64,000 nt of DNA from Sulfitobacter delicatus (GCF_900102535.1 NZ_FNBP01000001.1:434001-498000), one strand, 5' to 3'. Positions 46,498-56,100 are shown, numbered from the stretch's first letter. The notes: generated by a model not told the origin, from the letters alone. Made by a program: numbers and translations.

Positions 46498-47759
46498 GTG
46501 CCTAGATACTCAAAGAGAATGCCTGAGACATCATCCGGAAAGTCCCGACTGCCTGCGTATTCAGAAAGCTTCCACAACAGAGCACTGAGCAACGCAGGCC
46601 CACTGAAACGACGCAAATCCCCCAACATATCGGCTAGCCCCACCTCGCCCAACATCTCACCCGCAGCATCGGGACATTCGGTGACACCGTCTGACAGCAT
46701 CAGCAACCGATCCCCCGGCGACATCTGCATCTCGAACTGGTCGAATTTGATACCGGAAAGCAGGCCCACCGGGAACCCCCCGGTCCCGCTCTGCTCTACC
46801 GTTCCGTCGCTGCGCAGCAGCGCTGGATGCGGATGCCCGGCCTGCGCAATCGTCACGGCACCGCTGTCTATATCAATTATCGCCAGCATCAGCGTGAAAT
46901 AATGCTCGGTATCCATCTCATCGAGGACGAGTTCATTCAGTTCCTCTATCACCTCCCCCGGCGGCCGCGCGGCATAGGAACCATCCGGCTGCAATGCCAG
47001 CGCCACATTCTGGTCCGGGGTCGTGGCCGAAAGATAACCTGCGAGCCGCGCCGTCATCAGCGCCGAACTGATGCCATGCCCCGAGACATCCAAACCAAAC
47101 AGCCCTAGCTGCCCGGGCCTTACGGGAAAATAGCCCACAAGATCGCCGCCCACATGCCCGGCAGAGCGTAGCATCATCGAAAGGTTGCCCCCTTCCAGCG
47201 CGCGATACCGCTCGCGGATCAAAGACTGTTGCAGCTTCTTTGCCTCGATCAAATCCTTCTCGATCACCTCCTGCGTGCGCTGCAATTCGCCCAAAGTCTC
47301 GGAAATCAGACGGTTCTTCTGCGTCAACTCGCGCTGCATATCCAAGATACGCTGGCCTGCCGTAATACGCGCGCGCAGTTCCGCGTTGCTTACCGGTTTG
47401 GTTAGGAAATCGTCTGCCCCGGCATCCAGCCCCCGGGCGACTTCGGCCTTGTCGCTCTTGGCAGTGAGTAGAATGAAATACCCGTATTGATCCCCAGACA
47501 GCTCTCGAAAAGCGCTGCAAAACTCCAGCCCGGACATGCCGGGCATCATCCAATCGCTCAACACCAGTTCGGGCATCCGCTCTTCGCATAACGCCAACGC
47601 CGCCTCGCCCGAGCTTGCCTCCATCACCTCATAGCCCCAGCGAGCCAGAGATTTGGACAGAATGCGCAGTTGCAAGCGGCTGTCATCAACCACCAACACC
47701 AAAGGCGCCACCGCAGGCGCTGCGGCGGCCGAAGAGAGGCAAGGGTGATCCAATTTCAT
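46494..47759 (-). CDS. Response regulator with PP2C-type (RsbU-like) phosphatase output
   Basis: A 421-residue signalling protein. Residues 20-135 are a receiver domain: VLVVDDSRLQLRIL, phospho-acceptor D69 in VLSDWMMPG, and the KSDK and KPVSN positions. A coiled-coil linker (about 140-185) leads to a PP2C phosphatase domain with LFGLDVSGHGISSALMTARLAG and LMLSDGVTECPDAAG. The layout matches RbaY of the Rhodobacter capsulatus partner-switching system that affects gene transfer agent production. The anti-sigma and antagonist genes are not here. An Hpt gene is divergent. Confidence 0.93.
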   Translation of the reverse strand: MKLDHPCLSSAAAAPAVAPLVLVVDDSRLQLRILSKSLARWGYEVMEASSGEAALALCEERMPELVLSDWMMPGMSGLEFCSAFRELSGDQYGYFILLTAKSDKAEVARGLDAGADDFLTKPVSNAELRARITAGQRILDMQRELTQKNRLISETLGELQRTQEVIEKDLIEAKKLQQSLIRERYRALEGGNLSMMLRSAGHVGGDLVGYFPVRPGQLGLFGLDVSGHGISSALMTARLAGYLSATTPDQNVALALQPDGSYAARPPGEVIEELNELVLDEMDTEHYFTLMLAIIDIDSGAVTIAQAGHPHPALLRSDGTVEQSGTGGFPVGLLSGIKFDQFEMQMSPGDRLLMLSDGVTECPDAAGEMLGEVGLADMLGDLRRFSGPALLSALLWKLSEYAGSRDFPDDVSGILFEYLGT

Positions 47760-47803
47760 GCAGCAGAGTTCCCGACAGACCCCCTGCCTTAGCGGCCCGC
47801 TGC

Positions 47804-47819
47804 TTAACAGGCCGTGAAC
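47804..47819. promoter_or_regulatory. CtrA-like site between the PP2C and Hpt genes
   Basis: TTAA at 47804-47807, CAGGCCG, then TGAAC at 47815-47819: one mismatch to TTAA-N7-TTAAC. It lies in the divergent gap, 45 bp from the PP2C start and 62 bp from the Hpt start, and could act on either gene. Confidence 0.4.
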
Positions 47820-47880
47820 CGCGCCGAAAAACCTTTTGTTAAACCTCTACGCAGAGACTGCTCCCGGAACGGAGGGGCAG

Positions 47881-48219
47881 ATGATTGATTGGAACCGCGT
47901 ATTGGAATTGCGCGAAGAAGTCGGCGCAGAGGATTTTGACGAAGTCGTCGATCTCTTTCTCGACGAGGTTCAGGAGGTCATATCGCGCCTGCAAGACCAC
48001 CCCGATCCCACCCAGCTCGAAGCGGACTTCCATTTCCTCAAGGGAAGCGCACTCAACCTCGGTTTCGATGCCTTTGCCGCGCTCTGCGAAGCGGGCGAAG
48101 GGAAAGCCTCTGCGGGCAATGCCAGCGATGACCTGCCTGATGTACTCACCTGCTATGCAAACTCGCGCGAGGTCTTTCTGAAAGACCTTCCGCAAAAGCT
48201 CGCCCCACCAGCCGCCTAG
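47881..48219 (+). CDS. Histidine phosphotransfer (Hpt) domain protein
   Basis: A 112-residue helical protein made of one Hpt domain. The phosphorylatable histidine is H51 in DFHFLKGSALNLGF, the standard Hpt motif. GGAGGGGCAG lies before ATG at 47881. It is divergent from a receiver-PP2C gene (122 bp gap), a natural phosphotransfer partner, but the kinase is not in the window. Converges with ilvA, 5 bp apart. Confidence 0.93.
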   Translation: MIDWNRVLELREEVGAEDFDEVVDLFLDEVQEVISRLQDHPDPTQLEADFHFLKGSALNLGFDAFAALCEAGEGKASAGNASDDLPDVLTCYANSREVFLKDLPQKLAPPAA

Positions 48220-48224
48220 CGCTG

Positions 48225-49457
48225 CTACAGAACGAATTGCGCCAATGTCTCGTCATTGGTGATATCGGTATAAGTAAAGCCCGACCCATCCAATTGTCGC
48301 AAAAAGGGTTCGAAATTCTCAGGCCGCCGCGTCTCGATCCCGATGAGGACAGAGCCAAAATTGCGCGCCGACTTCTTAAGATACTCGAACCGGCAAATGT
48401 CATCTTCCGGCCCCAGCAGCATCAAAAACTCTTTCAGCGCGCCGGGCCGCTGTGGCATGCGCAGAATGAAATACTTCTTCACGCCCGAGTAGCGCTGCGC
48501 ACGTTCTTTCACTTCCGGCAGGCGTTCAAAATCGAAATTTCCGCCCGAAGCAACACAGACAACCGTCTTGCCAACAATTTTGTCCGCCACTTCGCTCAAT
48601 GCATCGATCGACAGTGCCCCCGCCGGCTCCAACACGATCCCCTCGACATTTAACATCTCGTTGATGGTCACGCAGATCCGGTCCTCGGCCAAATGCACCA
48701 CATCCGCCGGATCGACCCCGCTTAACCGCGCAAAAGTCCGCGCCCCGATCTTCGCCACGGCGGCACCGTCTACAAAACTATCAACCGGTGACACATCTAC
48801 TGGCACCCCAGCCTTCAAAGCCCGCGCAAAGCTCGGCGCCCCGGCGGGTTCGACGAAGGTATAATCGCAAGCATCACCGAAATAGCTGACCACGCCAGAG
48901 GACAGGCCGCCGCCACCGACTGGCAAGATCACATGATCCGGCACCCGGCCCAACTGCGCTTCAATCTCCACCGCGACCGAGGCTTGCCCCTCAATCACAT
49001 CGTCATCGTCGAAGGGCGACAAGAAATGCGCGCCTTCAGATGCACAAAACGACTGTGCCGCCGCCAGGGTCGCGTCAAAATAATCTCCAACCAGCCGGAT
49101 TTCGACATTCTCACCGCCGAACATCCGCGTCTTCTGCACCTTCTGCTGCGGTGTCGTGACCGGCATAAAAATCACGCCCCGCACCCCGAAATGGCTGCAC
49201 GCAAAGGCCACCCCCTGTGCATGGTTCCCCGCCGAAGCGCAGACAAAGACATCCTGCGCCGGGATCACCTTGCGCATCGCATTAAACGCCCCGCGCAGTT
49301 TGTAAGAGCGTACCGGGCTCAGGTCTTCGCGCTTGAGCCAAATATCCGCGCCATAACGCTCCGACAGATGTTCATTGCGCAACAGCGGCGTGGCTGGAAA
49401 CAGCGCCCGCAACGCCTCCGCTGCGGCCTGTGCTTTGGATGCAAAATTATCCGCCAT
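48225..49457 (-). CDS. ilvA: Threonine ammonia-lyase (biosynthetic)
   Basis: PLP enzyme that deaminates threonine to 2-oxobutanoate, first step of isoleucine synthesis. The 410 residues hold the Schiff-base lysine in YKLRGAFNAM, the phosphate-binding loop GGGGLSSGV and SAGNHAQG. A C-terminal ACT-like region begins YFILRMPQRPGALKEFL, for feedback control. AAGGAGAGCACAG precedes ATG at 49457. Upstream in-frame codons to 49595 are not conserved in character. Divergent from argG across 124 bp. Confidence 0.97.
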   Translation of the reverse strand: MADNFASKAQAAAEALRALFPATPLLRNEHLSERYGADIWLKREDLSPVRSYKLRGAFNAMRKVIPAQDVFVCASAGNHAQGVAFACSHFGVRGVIFMPVTTPQQKVQKTRMFGGENVEIRLVGDYFDATLAAAQSFCASEGAHFLSPFDDDDVIEGQASVAVEIEAQLGRVPDHVILPVGGGGLSSGVVSYFGDACDYTFVEPAGAPSFARALKAGVPVDVSPVDSFVDGAAVAKIGARTFARLSGVDPADVVHLAEDRICVTINEMLNVEGIVLEPAGALSIDALSEVADKIVGKTVVCVASGGNFDFERLPEVKERAQRYSGVKKYFILRMPQRPGALKEFLMLLGPEDDICRFEYLKKSARNFGSVLIGIETRRPENFEPFLRQLDGSGFTYTDITNDETLAQFVL

Positions 49458-49581
49458 CTGTGCTCTCCTTGCTACCTCACGTCGATAGGCGCGCAAGCGG
49501 CGCGGGTCAACGCAGGCTTCAATCTTGCCCACGCCTGCGAAAACCGCTACCTCGCAGGGCGAACTTGAAAGGAACTCCGTC

Positions 49582-50808
49582 ATGTCCGCGCCCAAGAAAG
49601 TCGTGCTTGCCTATTCCGGCGGCCTCGATACCTCGATCATCCTGAAATGGCTGCAAACCGAATATGGCTGCGAAGTGGTAACCTTCACCGCCGACCTCGG
49701 CCAAGGCGAAGAGCTCGAACCGGCCCGCAAGAAAGCCGAGATGATGGGCATCGCGCCCGAGAACATCTATATCGAAGACGTCCGCGAAGAATTCGTCCGC
49801 GATTTCGTCTTCCCGATGTTCCGCGCCAATGCGGTCTATGAGGGCCTCTACCTGCTGGGCACCTCCATCGCGCGCCCGCTGATCTCCAAACGCCTTGTGG
49901 AAATCGCCGAGGAAACCGGCGCCGACGCCGTCGCCCATGGCGCCACCGGCAAAGGCAATGACCAAGTCCGTTTCGAGCTCGCCGCCTACGCGCTTAACCC
50001 CGACATCAAAGTCATTGCCCCCTGGCGCGAATGGGACCTGTCGAGCCGCACCAAACTGCTGGAATTCGCCGAAGCGCACCAAATCCCCGTCGCCAAAGAC
50101 AAACGCGGCGAAGCCCCCTTCTCGGTCGACGCCAACCTGCTGCACACGTCGTCCGAAGGCAAAGTCCTCGAAGACCCCGCCGTTGACGCGCCAGACTATG
50201 TCTACCAGCGCACGGTAAACCCCGAGGACGCGCCGGACACACCCGAATATGTCGAAATCGGCTTCGAGCGCGGCGATGCGGTCAGCATCAACGGCGAGGC
50301 GATGTCCCCCGCCACCATCCTCACCAAACTCAACGAGCTTGGCGGCAAACACGGCTGCGGCCGCCTCGATCTGGTCGAAGGCCGTTTCGTCGGCATGAAA
50401 TCCCGCGGCATCTACGAGACCCCCGGCGGCACGCTTCTGCTTGAGGCGCACCGCGGCATTGAATCCATCACCCTCGACCGCGGTGCCATGCACCTTAAGG
50501 ACGAGCTGATGCCGAAATACGCCGAGCTTATCTACAACGGCTTCTGGTACAGCCCCGAGCGTACCATGCTGCAAGCCGCCATCGACGCGAGCCAAACCCA
50601 TGTCACCGGCACCGTGTGCCTGAAACTCTACAAGGGCCACGTCCGCACCGTCGGCCGCTGGTCCGATCACAGCCTCTACTCCGAGGCCCATGTGACCTTT
50701 GAAGACGACGCCGGCGCCTACGACCAGAAAGACGCCGCAGGCTTCATCCAATTGAACGCCCTACGCCTCAAACTGCTCGCCGCCCGCGACAAACGCACCA
50801 AAGGCTGA
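49582..50808 (+). CDS. argG: Argininosuccinate synthase
   Basis: Joins citrulline and aspartate with ATP in arginine synthesis. The 408 residues start [20 protein letters not shown] with the PP-loop SGGLDTS and later show [13 protein letters not shown], the citrulline site, and [16 protein letters not shown] [29 protein letters not shown] precedes ATG at 49582. A GC-rich repeat and a strong terminator follow the stop. Its codon choice is more C-rich than several neighbours, probably reflecting high expression. Confidence 0.98.
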   Translation: MSAPKKVVLAYSGGLDTSIILKWLQTEYGCEVVTFTADLGQGEELEPARKKAEMMGIAPENIYIEDVREEFVRDFVFPMFRANAVYEGLYLLGTSIARPLISKRLVEIAEETGADAVAHGATGKGNDQVRFELAAYALNPDIKVIAPWREWDLSSRTKLLEFAEAHQIPVAKDKRGEAPFSVDANLLHTSSEGKVLEDPAVDAPDYVYQRTVNPEDAPDTPEYVEIGFERGDAVSINGEAMSPATILTKLNELGGKHGCGRLDLVEGRFVGMKSRGIYETPGGTLLLEAHRGIESITLDRGAMHLKDELMPKYAELIYNGFWYSPERTMLQAAIDASQTHVTGTVCLKLYKGHVRTVGRWSDHSLYSEAHVTFEDDAGAYDQKDAAGFIQLNALRLKLLAARDKRTKG

Positions 50809-50858
50809 AGCACGGGCACCAAACCCTCCTTCATCCTTTCTTAAATACCCGCGGGGGT

Positions 50859-50877
50859 CCGGGGGCAGCGCCCCCGG
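50859..50877. repeat. GC-rich hairpin intergenic repeat
   Basis: CCGGGGGC (50859-50866) and GCCCCCGG (50870-50877) form a perfect 8-bp stem with a 3-nt loop, next to TTAAATACCCGCGGGGGT. Similar GGGGGCAGCGCCCCC elements recur after genes in Roseobacter genomes, as I recall. Only one copy is seen in this window. Confidence 0.45.
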
Positions 50878-50899
50878 CGGCCTGCCCCACCCTCAACGC

Positions 50900-50931
50900 A
50901 AAAGGCCCGGACGTTCCCGCCCGGGCCTTTT
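50900..50931. terminator. Bidirectional terminator after argG
   Basis: AAAAGGCCCGG (50900-50910) and CCGGGCCTTTT (50921-50931) pair over 11 bp with a 10-nt loop. It separates the convergent argG and secreted-protein genes. Confidence 0.85.
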
Positions 50932-50950
50932 CCAAATCTACAAGGTCAGA

Positions 50951-51364
50951 TCACTCAGCGGTAACGACCTTCATCACCAATTCACCGTTCGGCTTGATCG
51001 GACCATCTTCCTTGGCGCCCAAAGTATATTCGAACACGCCGGTCTTCGTCCCGCCCTCTTCAGCGTGGACCATCAGCATCAGCATATCGCCCGATACGAC
51101 GTCTTCCTGCAGGATCGCTGCAACATCGGTATTTTCACCGGCCCGCAATGGCGCATAGCCAACGACGGGGCCGGGCTTCATATCGGCATCGGTGCGGTGC
51201 ACCACCAGCCAACCGTTTTCACCTGCCATGACCTTGTCTGCAGTAACGATCCCGCCCGACACGTCTTGATCGGCGGCTTCGACCATCGGAGTGGCATGGG
51301 CAGCGGCAAAGGCTGCGCCCGCGGAAAGAGTGAGGGCAATTGCGGTGCTTGTCAGAATTTTCAT
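50951..51364 (-). CDS. Secreted DUF7282-like protein
   Basis: A 137-residue secreted protein. The signal peptide MKILTSTAIALTLSAGAAFAAAHA is followed by one beta-rich domain with NGWLVVHRTDADMKPGPVVGYAPL and MLMLMVHAEEGGTKTGVFEYTLGAKEDGP, a pattern seen in DUF7282-type proteins. AGAAGGAAAACCAAG gives the ribosome site at 51364. The function is unknown. It ends just after a terminator shared with argG. Confidence 0.8.
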   Translation of the reverse strand: MKILTSTAIALTLSAGAAFAAAHATPMVEAADQDVSGGIVTADKVMAGENGWLVVHRTDADMKPGPVVGYAPLRAGENTDVAAILQEDVVSGDMLMLMVHAEEGGTKTGVFEYTLGAKEDGPIKPNGELVMKVVTAE

Positions 51365-51434
51365 CTTGGTTTTCCTTCTGTTGAACCTGACACAGTCACG
51401 CAGGTCGCCCACAAAGAGTTTCACCAATGCGAAA

Positions 51435-52130
51435 TTAAACTTTCAAACGCAGCGCATGGAGGTGCTCGTAATAGGGCAGCGCCGCGTCCAGCACATCGCG
51501 GTTCGCACCCTCGACCTCTGGCAACGGACCCTCCGGCCCTGCAAAACCTGTGCTTTTATGAATGGCCCCATACCAATGCGGCGCCCAGACACCATCGTCG
51601 GGCTTTGGACCCGCAGGCCACTGCAGCATGGCCGGGTCAAAGGACAGATCAATCGCCGCGCAAAGCGCCCGCAACATGCCTTCGGGGTTGGCGCGGATAT
51701 CAGCACTGTCGACGACCAGCCCGCCCAGCCGCTCATAGAGTGCTACCTGTTTGTCAAAACCAATGTCTGCCAAGGTCGGCGCCTCGCGTTTCTCGGCGTA
51801 GCTCGCGATCACCCTTGCAGGATGACGGATCAGGTGGATGTTCACGCAACCCTCAGCCCAATCTAGTGGAAAACCGGCAATCATATGCTGGGCCATATGC
51901 TTCATATAGAGATGCGGCGTGCCGCTAGGCGCAAAGCCTTCAGGCACCTTCTGGGGGTCCTGCTCTTGCGCGGCCAAGACTGCATCGCGCATGGGGTGAT
52001 CAAGCCCTGTGGCCTTTAGATATGCCGCATAAAACGGCTCATCCATCACGCTGCAATCCGCACGTGCCCCGAAACTATACATCATCGCAGTGCTCAGATT
52101 TCGGGGGCCAGACCACATCGCGATGCGCAT
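51435..52130 (-). CDS. Sulfotransferase family protein
   Basis: A 231-residue P-loop protein. MRIAMWSGPRNLSTAMMYSF has the PAPS 5'-phosphosulfate-loop-like shape (SGPRNLST) of sulfotransferases, and NIHLIRHPARVIASY the 3'-phosphate-binding RxP..S motif. Length and end do not identify the acceptor. If it releases PAP, cysQ elsewhere in the window would be relevant. Followed on the same strand by the secreted protein 70 bp later. Related proteins are sometimes mislabelled as aminotransferase-like. Confidence 0.8.
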   Translation of the reverse strand: MRIAMWSGPRNLSTAMMYSFGARADCSVMDEPFYAAYLKATGLDHPMRDAVLAAQEQDPQKVPEGFAPSGTPHLYMKHMAQHMIAGFPLDWAEGCVNIHLIRHPARVIASYAEKREAPTLADIGFDKQVALYERLGGLVVDSADIRANPEGMLRALCAAIDLSFDPAMLQWPAGPKPDDGVWAPHWYGAIHKSTGFAGPEGPLPEVEGANRDVLDAALPYYEHLHALRLKV

Positions 52131-52284
52131 ATTTCTTATCCTTACTTCCGCTCAGGCCGGGACGCTAAGAACATCGCTCAACCATGCCAAGCGGTAAATT
52201 ACGTTCACCACAGCGTGACTTCCCCCGCGACGCTCTTGCGCTAACTTCGCCTCGAAGGCAGCACTATGCCAGAGGAGGACCATC

Positions 52285-52950
52285 ATGTTCCAATTTGCCA
52301 ATCTTAAACCCGCCATTCTTTCCCTCGCCATCGTGCTAGGCCTCGTGGCGCAAAGCCGCAGCGTCGCCGCGGCTGAGACCGAAGTGCTGACCGTTGCGGG
52401 CGGGTGCTTTTGGTGCGTCGAAGCGGATTTCGAATCCGTGAAGGGCGTAAAAGAAGCCGTTTCGGGGTTTGCTGGCGGGCGGACAGAAAACCCGACCTAC
52501 AAACAGGTCACCGGCGGCAATACCGGCCATTACGAAGCCGTGCAGATCGCATTTGACCCCTCGGTCGTCAGCCGCGATACGCTTCTGAACCTCTTCTTCC
52601 GCTCCATTGACCCTACCGATGCAGGCGGTCAATTCTGCGACCGGGGCGAAAGCTACCGCACCGCGATCTTTGCTGGGAACGCTGCCCAAAAAGCTGCCGC
52701 TGAAAAGGCCAAGGCCGACGCGCAGGCCGCGCTCGGTACCACAGTCGTGACCCCGATCCTCGGCGACGCACCCTTCTATCCCGCCGAAGACTATCACCAA
52801 GACTACTACAAAAGCAGCGAACGCCTAGCGTTCAGCAGCGTCGGCCTCGGTGTGAAAAAATCCGTAGCATACAAACGCTACCGTCAGGGCTGTGGTCGTG
52901 ACGCGCGAGTCAAGCAACTCTGGGGCAGTGCAGCGCCTTTTGTGAAGTAA
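52285..52950 (+). CDS. msrA: Peptide-methionine (S)-S-oxide reductase, exported
   Basis: Reduces methionine-S-sulfoxide in proteins. The 221 residues begin with a signal peptide (KPAILSLAIVLGLVAQSRSVAAAE), so the enzyme is probably periplasmic. The catalytic GGCFWCVEADFE is at about 38-49, with FAGGRTENPTYKQVTGGNTGHYEAV following and the final YPAEDYHQDYY. C-terminal cysteine in RQGCGRDARV may resolve the disulfide. AGAGGAGGACCATC precedes ATG. It converges on the ribokinase gene with a 16-bp gap. Confidence 0.96.
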   Translation: MFQFANLKPAILSLAIVLGLVAQSRSVAAAETEVLTVAGGCFWCVEADFESVKGVKEAVSGFAGGRTENPTYKQVTGGNTGHYEAVQIAFDPSVVSRDTLLNLFFRSIDPTDAGGQFCDRGESYRTAIFAGNAAQKAAAEKAKADAQAALGTTVVTPILGDAPFYPAEDYHQDYYKSSERLAFSSVGLGVKKSVAYKRYRQGCGRDARVKQLWGSAAPFVK

Positions 52951-52966
52951 GCCGCAGCCTTAGGGC

Positions 52967-53842
52967 CTAGCCCCCAAAACGATGATCCCTGATTTCCTTC
53001 AGGTCGGGGATCACATCCGCCGTGCCATGCCGCGTGACCATCAGCGCCCCGGCGCGCAGAGCAAGGTCAATCGCCTGCGGCATGGTCATTCCCCTGTCCA
53101 GCCCCGCCACCAGATAACCGGTAAAGGTATCACCGGCCCCCGTCGTATCCACTGGATCGACCTTGTAGGCCGAATAGGTCTTAATCTGATGGGTCTTGTT
53201 AGAGACCCATTCACAGCCTCCGGCCCCCAGCGTGACAACAATATCATCGACCGGCAATTGGCGCAGTTCCCGCCCGGTCGCCGCCCGAAGTTGCGCCGCC
53301 TCGACCTCGTTCAGAACCAACAGATCAATCTGACTGATAATCGCTTTGACGGCGTCCGCCCTGAACGGAGCCGCCGCATAAGCGAGCCTAAGCCCGAGCG
53401 TCTTCGCAGTCTGTGCAGCTAGAACCTGCCCATTGGTCTCGTTCTGCATCAGCAACCAGTCGCCTGAAGAGGCCTCGCTCAGCGCTGCGCCGATCATCTC
53501 TTCGGTGATCTGATGGTTGGTGCCCGGAAACAGCACGATGTTGTTCTCGCCCTCGGCGTCGATAGCGATATTGGCATGACCCGTCACGCCTTCCATCAGG
53601 GTGATATGCGCCGTCTCGACCCCGTACTCTAGCAACCGTTCTAACGCCCAACCACCATCGGCCCCGAGCGCGCCGATATGCATCACCCGCGTCCCGGCCC
53701 GCGCGGCGGCGACCGACATATTGGCCCCCTTGCCGCCCAAACCTTGCCGAAACTCCAGCGCCGCGATGGTCTCGCCCGCGCCCGGCAGATGCGACACGAA
53801 ATAGAAGTTATCCGCGTTGATAGAGCCGAGGTTCCAGATCAT
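52967..53842 (-). CDS. rbsK: Ribokinase / PfkB family carbohydrate kinase
   Basis: A 291-residue PfkB kinase, likely ribokinase. The N-terminal signature is GGKGANMSVAAARAG, and the catalytic C-terminal signature DTTGAGDTFTGYLVAGLDRG, with D as base. Ribose specificity is inferred from FRQGLGGKGANMSVAAAR, which matches RbsK. ATG at 53842 shares one base with the maeB stop (TGATG), and AAGGTAGGGTG is its ribosome site. No ribose transporter is nearby. Confidence 0.88.
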   Translation of the reverse strand: MIWNLGSINADNFYFVSHLPGAGETIAALEFRQGLGGKGANMSVAAARAGTRVMHIGALGADGGWALERLLEYGVETAHITLMEGVTGHANIAIDAEGENNIVLFPGTNHQITEEMIGAALSEASSGDWLLMQNETNGQVLAAQTAKTLGLRLAYAAAPFRADAVKAIISQIDLLVLNEVEAAQLRAATGRELRQLPVDDIVVTLGAGGCEWVSNKTHQIKTYSAYKVDPVDTTGAGDTFTGYLVAGLDRGMTMPQAIDLALRAGALMVTRHGTADVIPDLKEIRDHRFGG

Positions 53843-56100
53843 CACCCTACCTTGCAGGCCGCAAGAATGGCCATGTTGAGGATGTCATTTGCCGTCGAAG
53901 TTGAGGAACAGATCTGGATCGATTTATCGAGCCCCGTCAGGATCGGTCCGATCACCGTCGCCCCGGCCATCTCCTGCATGAGCTTCACCGAGATACTGGC
54001 GGAGTGCCGCGCCGGCACCACAAGGATATTGGCCGGCCCGGTCAGACGCGAAAACGGGTAGTTCGCCTGACTGGCCGCATTCAGCGCCACATCGACGGTC
54101 ATCTCGCCTTCGTACTCAAAGTTCACGCCGCGCTGGTCCAGCACTTCGGGCGCCAAATGCATTTTCTCGGCCCGTTCCGACACAGGGTAGCCGAAGGTCG
54201 AGAAACTTACGAAAGCCACCCGAGGCTCCAGCCCCATGTGCCGCGCCACGCGGGCGCCGCTTTCAGCGATATTTGCCAGGTCATTCTCGTCTGGCCATTC
54301 ATGCACAAGCGTATCGGCAATAAAGACGATGCGCCCTTTGTGCAGCAACGCCGTGATCCCCGCCGCGCCCGCTTCGGCATTGGCGTCGAAGACGTGGTTC
54401 AAACGTTCCAACACATGCGCCGATTTGCGCGTCGCCCCCGTCACCAACCCGTCACCATGACCATGCGCCAGCATCAGAGATGCAAAGACATGGCGGTCGC
54501 GAGAGGCAAGACGGTGAATGTCCTTAGTATCGAACCCTTTGCGCTGCAAACGCCCGTAAAGGAACTCTTTATAGGTCGTCAAATGCGGCGTATTGGCGGC
54601 GTTTACCACCTCCAACTCGCGCACCGCGTCTTCCATGCCCGCTTCTACCAGCTTGGCACGTACATCGTCCTCGCGACCCACCACCAGCGCCTTGCCCAAC
54701 CCGGCACGCTGGTACATGACCGCCGCGCGCAACACTTTGGGATCGTCGCCTTCGGCAAAGATCATCCGCGCTTGGTTCGCCCGCGCCCGCGCATTGATGC
54801 CGCGCAGAATGCTGGCCGTGGGATCCATCCGCGATTTCAGACCGACCTCATAGGCGTCCATGTCGATGATCGGACGCCGGGCGGCACCGGTGTCCATGCC
54901 GGCCTTGGCAACAGCGGGGGGAATGCGGTGGATCAGACGCGGATCAAAAGGTGTCGGGATGATGTAATCGCGCCCGAACGTCAGCGTCTTGCCATAGGCC
55001 AGCGCGACTTCATCCGGCACATCCTCGCGGGCCAATTGCGCCAAGGCATGGGCACAGGCGATCTTCATTTCGTCGTTGATGGCCCGCGCGTGAATATCTA
55101 GCGCCCCGCGGAAGAGATAGGGAAAGCCCAGCACATTGTTGACCTGATTGGGATAATCGCTGCGCCCGGTGGCGACGATGGCGTCCATCCGAACCTCATG
55201 CGCCTCTTCGGGGGTGATCTCCGGGTCCGGGTTGGCCATGGCAAAGATCACCGGATTGTCGGCCATAGATGCCACCATGTCGGGCGTCACGGCGCCTTTG
55301 ACAGAGACGCCAAGGAAGACATCCGCGCCCTTCATCGCCTCTTCGAGCGTGCGCATCTCGGTATTGGCGGCATGAGCCGATTTCCATTGGTTCATGCCCT
55401 CGGTGCGGCCTTGGTAAATCACGCCTTTGGTGTCGCACATGATGCAATTGTCATGCCGCGCCCCCATCGATTTCAGCAGCTCTAGACAGGCGATCCCCGC
55501 CGCTCCCGCGCCGTTGAGCACAATACGCACGTCTTCGATCTTCTTGCCCGACAGATGCAACGCGTTGATCAAACCGGCGGCACAGATCACCGCTGTGCCA
55601 TGCTGGTCGTCGTGGAAGACGGGGATGTCCATCTCTTCCTTCAGACGCTGCTCAATGATGAAACATTCCGGGGCCTTGATGTCTTCGAGGTTAATGCCGC
55701 CAAAGGTCGGCCCCATCAGCTTGCAAGCGCTGATAAAGGCCTCGGTGTCCTCGGTATCAAGCTCGATGTCGATAGAGTTCACATCCGCAAAGCGCTTAAA
55801 CAGCACCGCCTTGCCCTCCATCACCGGCTTGGACGCCAGCGCGCCCAAGTTCCCCAGTCCCAGCACCGCCGTCCCGTTCGAGATCACGGCAACCAGATTG
55901 CCCTTGTTGGTGTAATCATAAGCTGTCTCGGGGTTCTCCGCGATGGCTTCGCAGGGGACTGCGACACCGGGCGAATAGGCCAAGCTCAGGTCCCGCTGGG
56001 TGGTCATCGGCACCGTGGCACTGATCTCAAACTTGCCGGGCGTCGGCTCTAGGTGAAAGGCAAGCGCCTCTTCGGAGGTGATACGGTTCTTTCTCGTCAC
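53842..56100 (-). CDS. maeB: NADP-dependent malic enzyme with phosphotransacetylase-like C-terminus
   Basis: Decarboxylates malate to pyruvate, making NADPH. The 752 residues have the malic enzyme part (SLAYSPGVAVPCEAIAENP, then NAGAAGIACLELL-like LNGAGAAGIACLELL for NAD(P) binding) and a C-terminal phosphate acetyltransferase-like domain from about residue 440, usually regulatory. GTG at 56100 is used because AGAAGGGCCATGTC precedes VTRKNRITSEEALAFH. A GTG at 56187 extends by 29 residues without support. Divergent from mutS. Confidence 0.95.
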   Translation of the reverse strand: MTRKNRITSEEALAFHLEPTPGKFEISATVPMTTQRDLSLAYSPGVAVPCEAIAENPETAYDYTNKGNLVAVISNGTAVLGLGNLGALASKPVMEGKAVLFKRFADVNSIDIELDTEDTEAFISACKLMGPTFGGINLEDIKAPECFIIEQRLKEEMDIPVFHDDQHGTAVICAAGLINALHLSGKKIEDVRIVLNGAGAAGIACLELLKSMGARHDNCIMCDTKGVIYQGRTEGMNQWKSAHAANTEMRTLEEAMKGADVFLGVSVKGAVTPDMVASMADNPVIFAMANPDPEITPEEAHEVRMDAIVATGRSDYPNQVNNVLGFPYLFRGALDIHARAINDEMKIACAHALAQLAREDVPDEVALAYGKTLTFGRDYIIPTPFDPRLIHRIPPAVAKAGMDTGAARRPIIDMDAYEVGLKSRMDPTASILRGINARARANQARMIFAEGDDPKVLRAAVMYQRAGLGKALVVGREDDVRAKLVEAGMEDAVRELEVVNAANTPHLTTYKEFLYGRLQRKGFDTKDIHRLASRDRHVFASLMLAHGHGDGLVTGATRKSAHVLERLNHVFDANAEAGAAGITALLHKGRIVFIADTLVHEWPDENDLANIAESGARVARHMGLEPRVAFVSFSTFGYPVSERAEKMHLAPEVLDQRGVNFEYEGEMTVDVALNAASQANYPFSRLTGPANILVVPARHSASISVKLMQEMAGATVIGPILTGLDKSIQICSSTSTANDILNMAILAACKVG

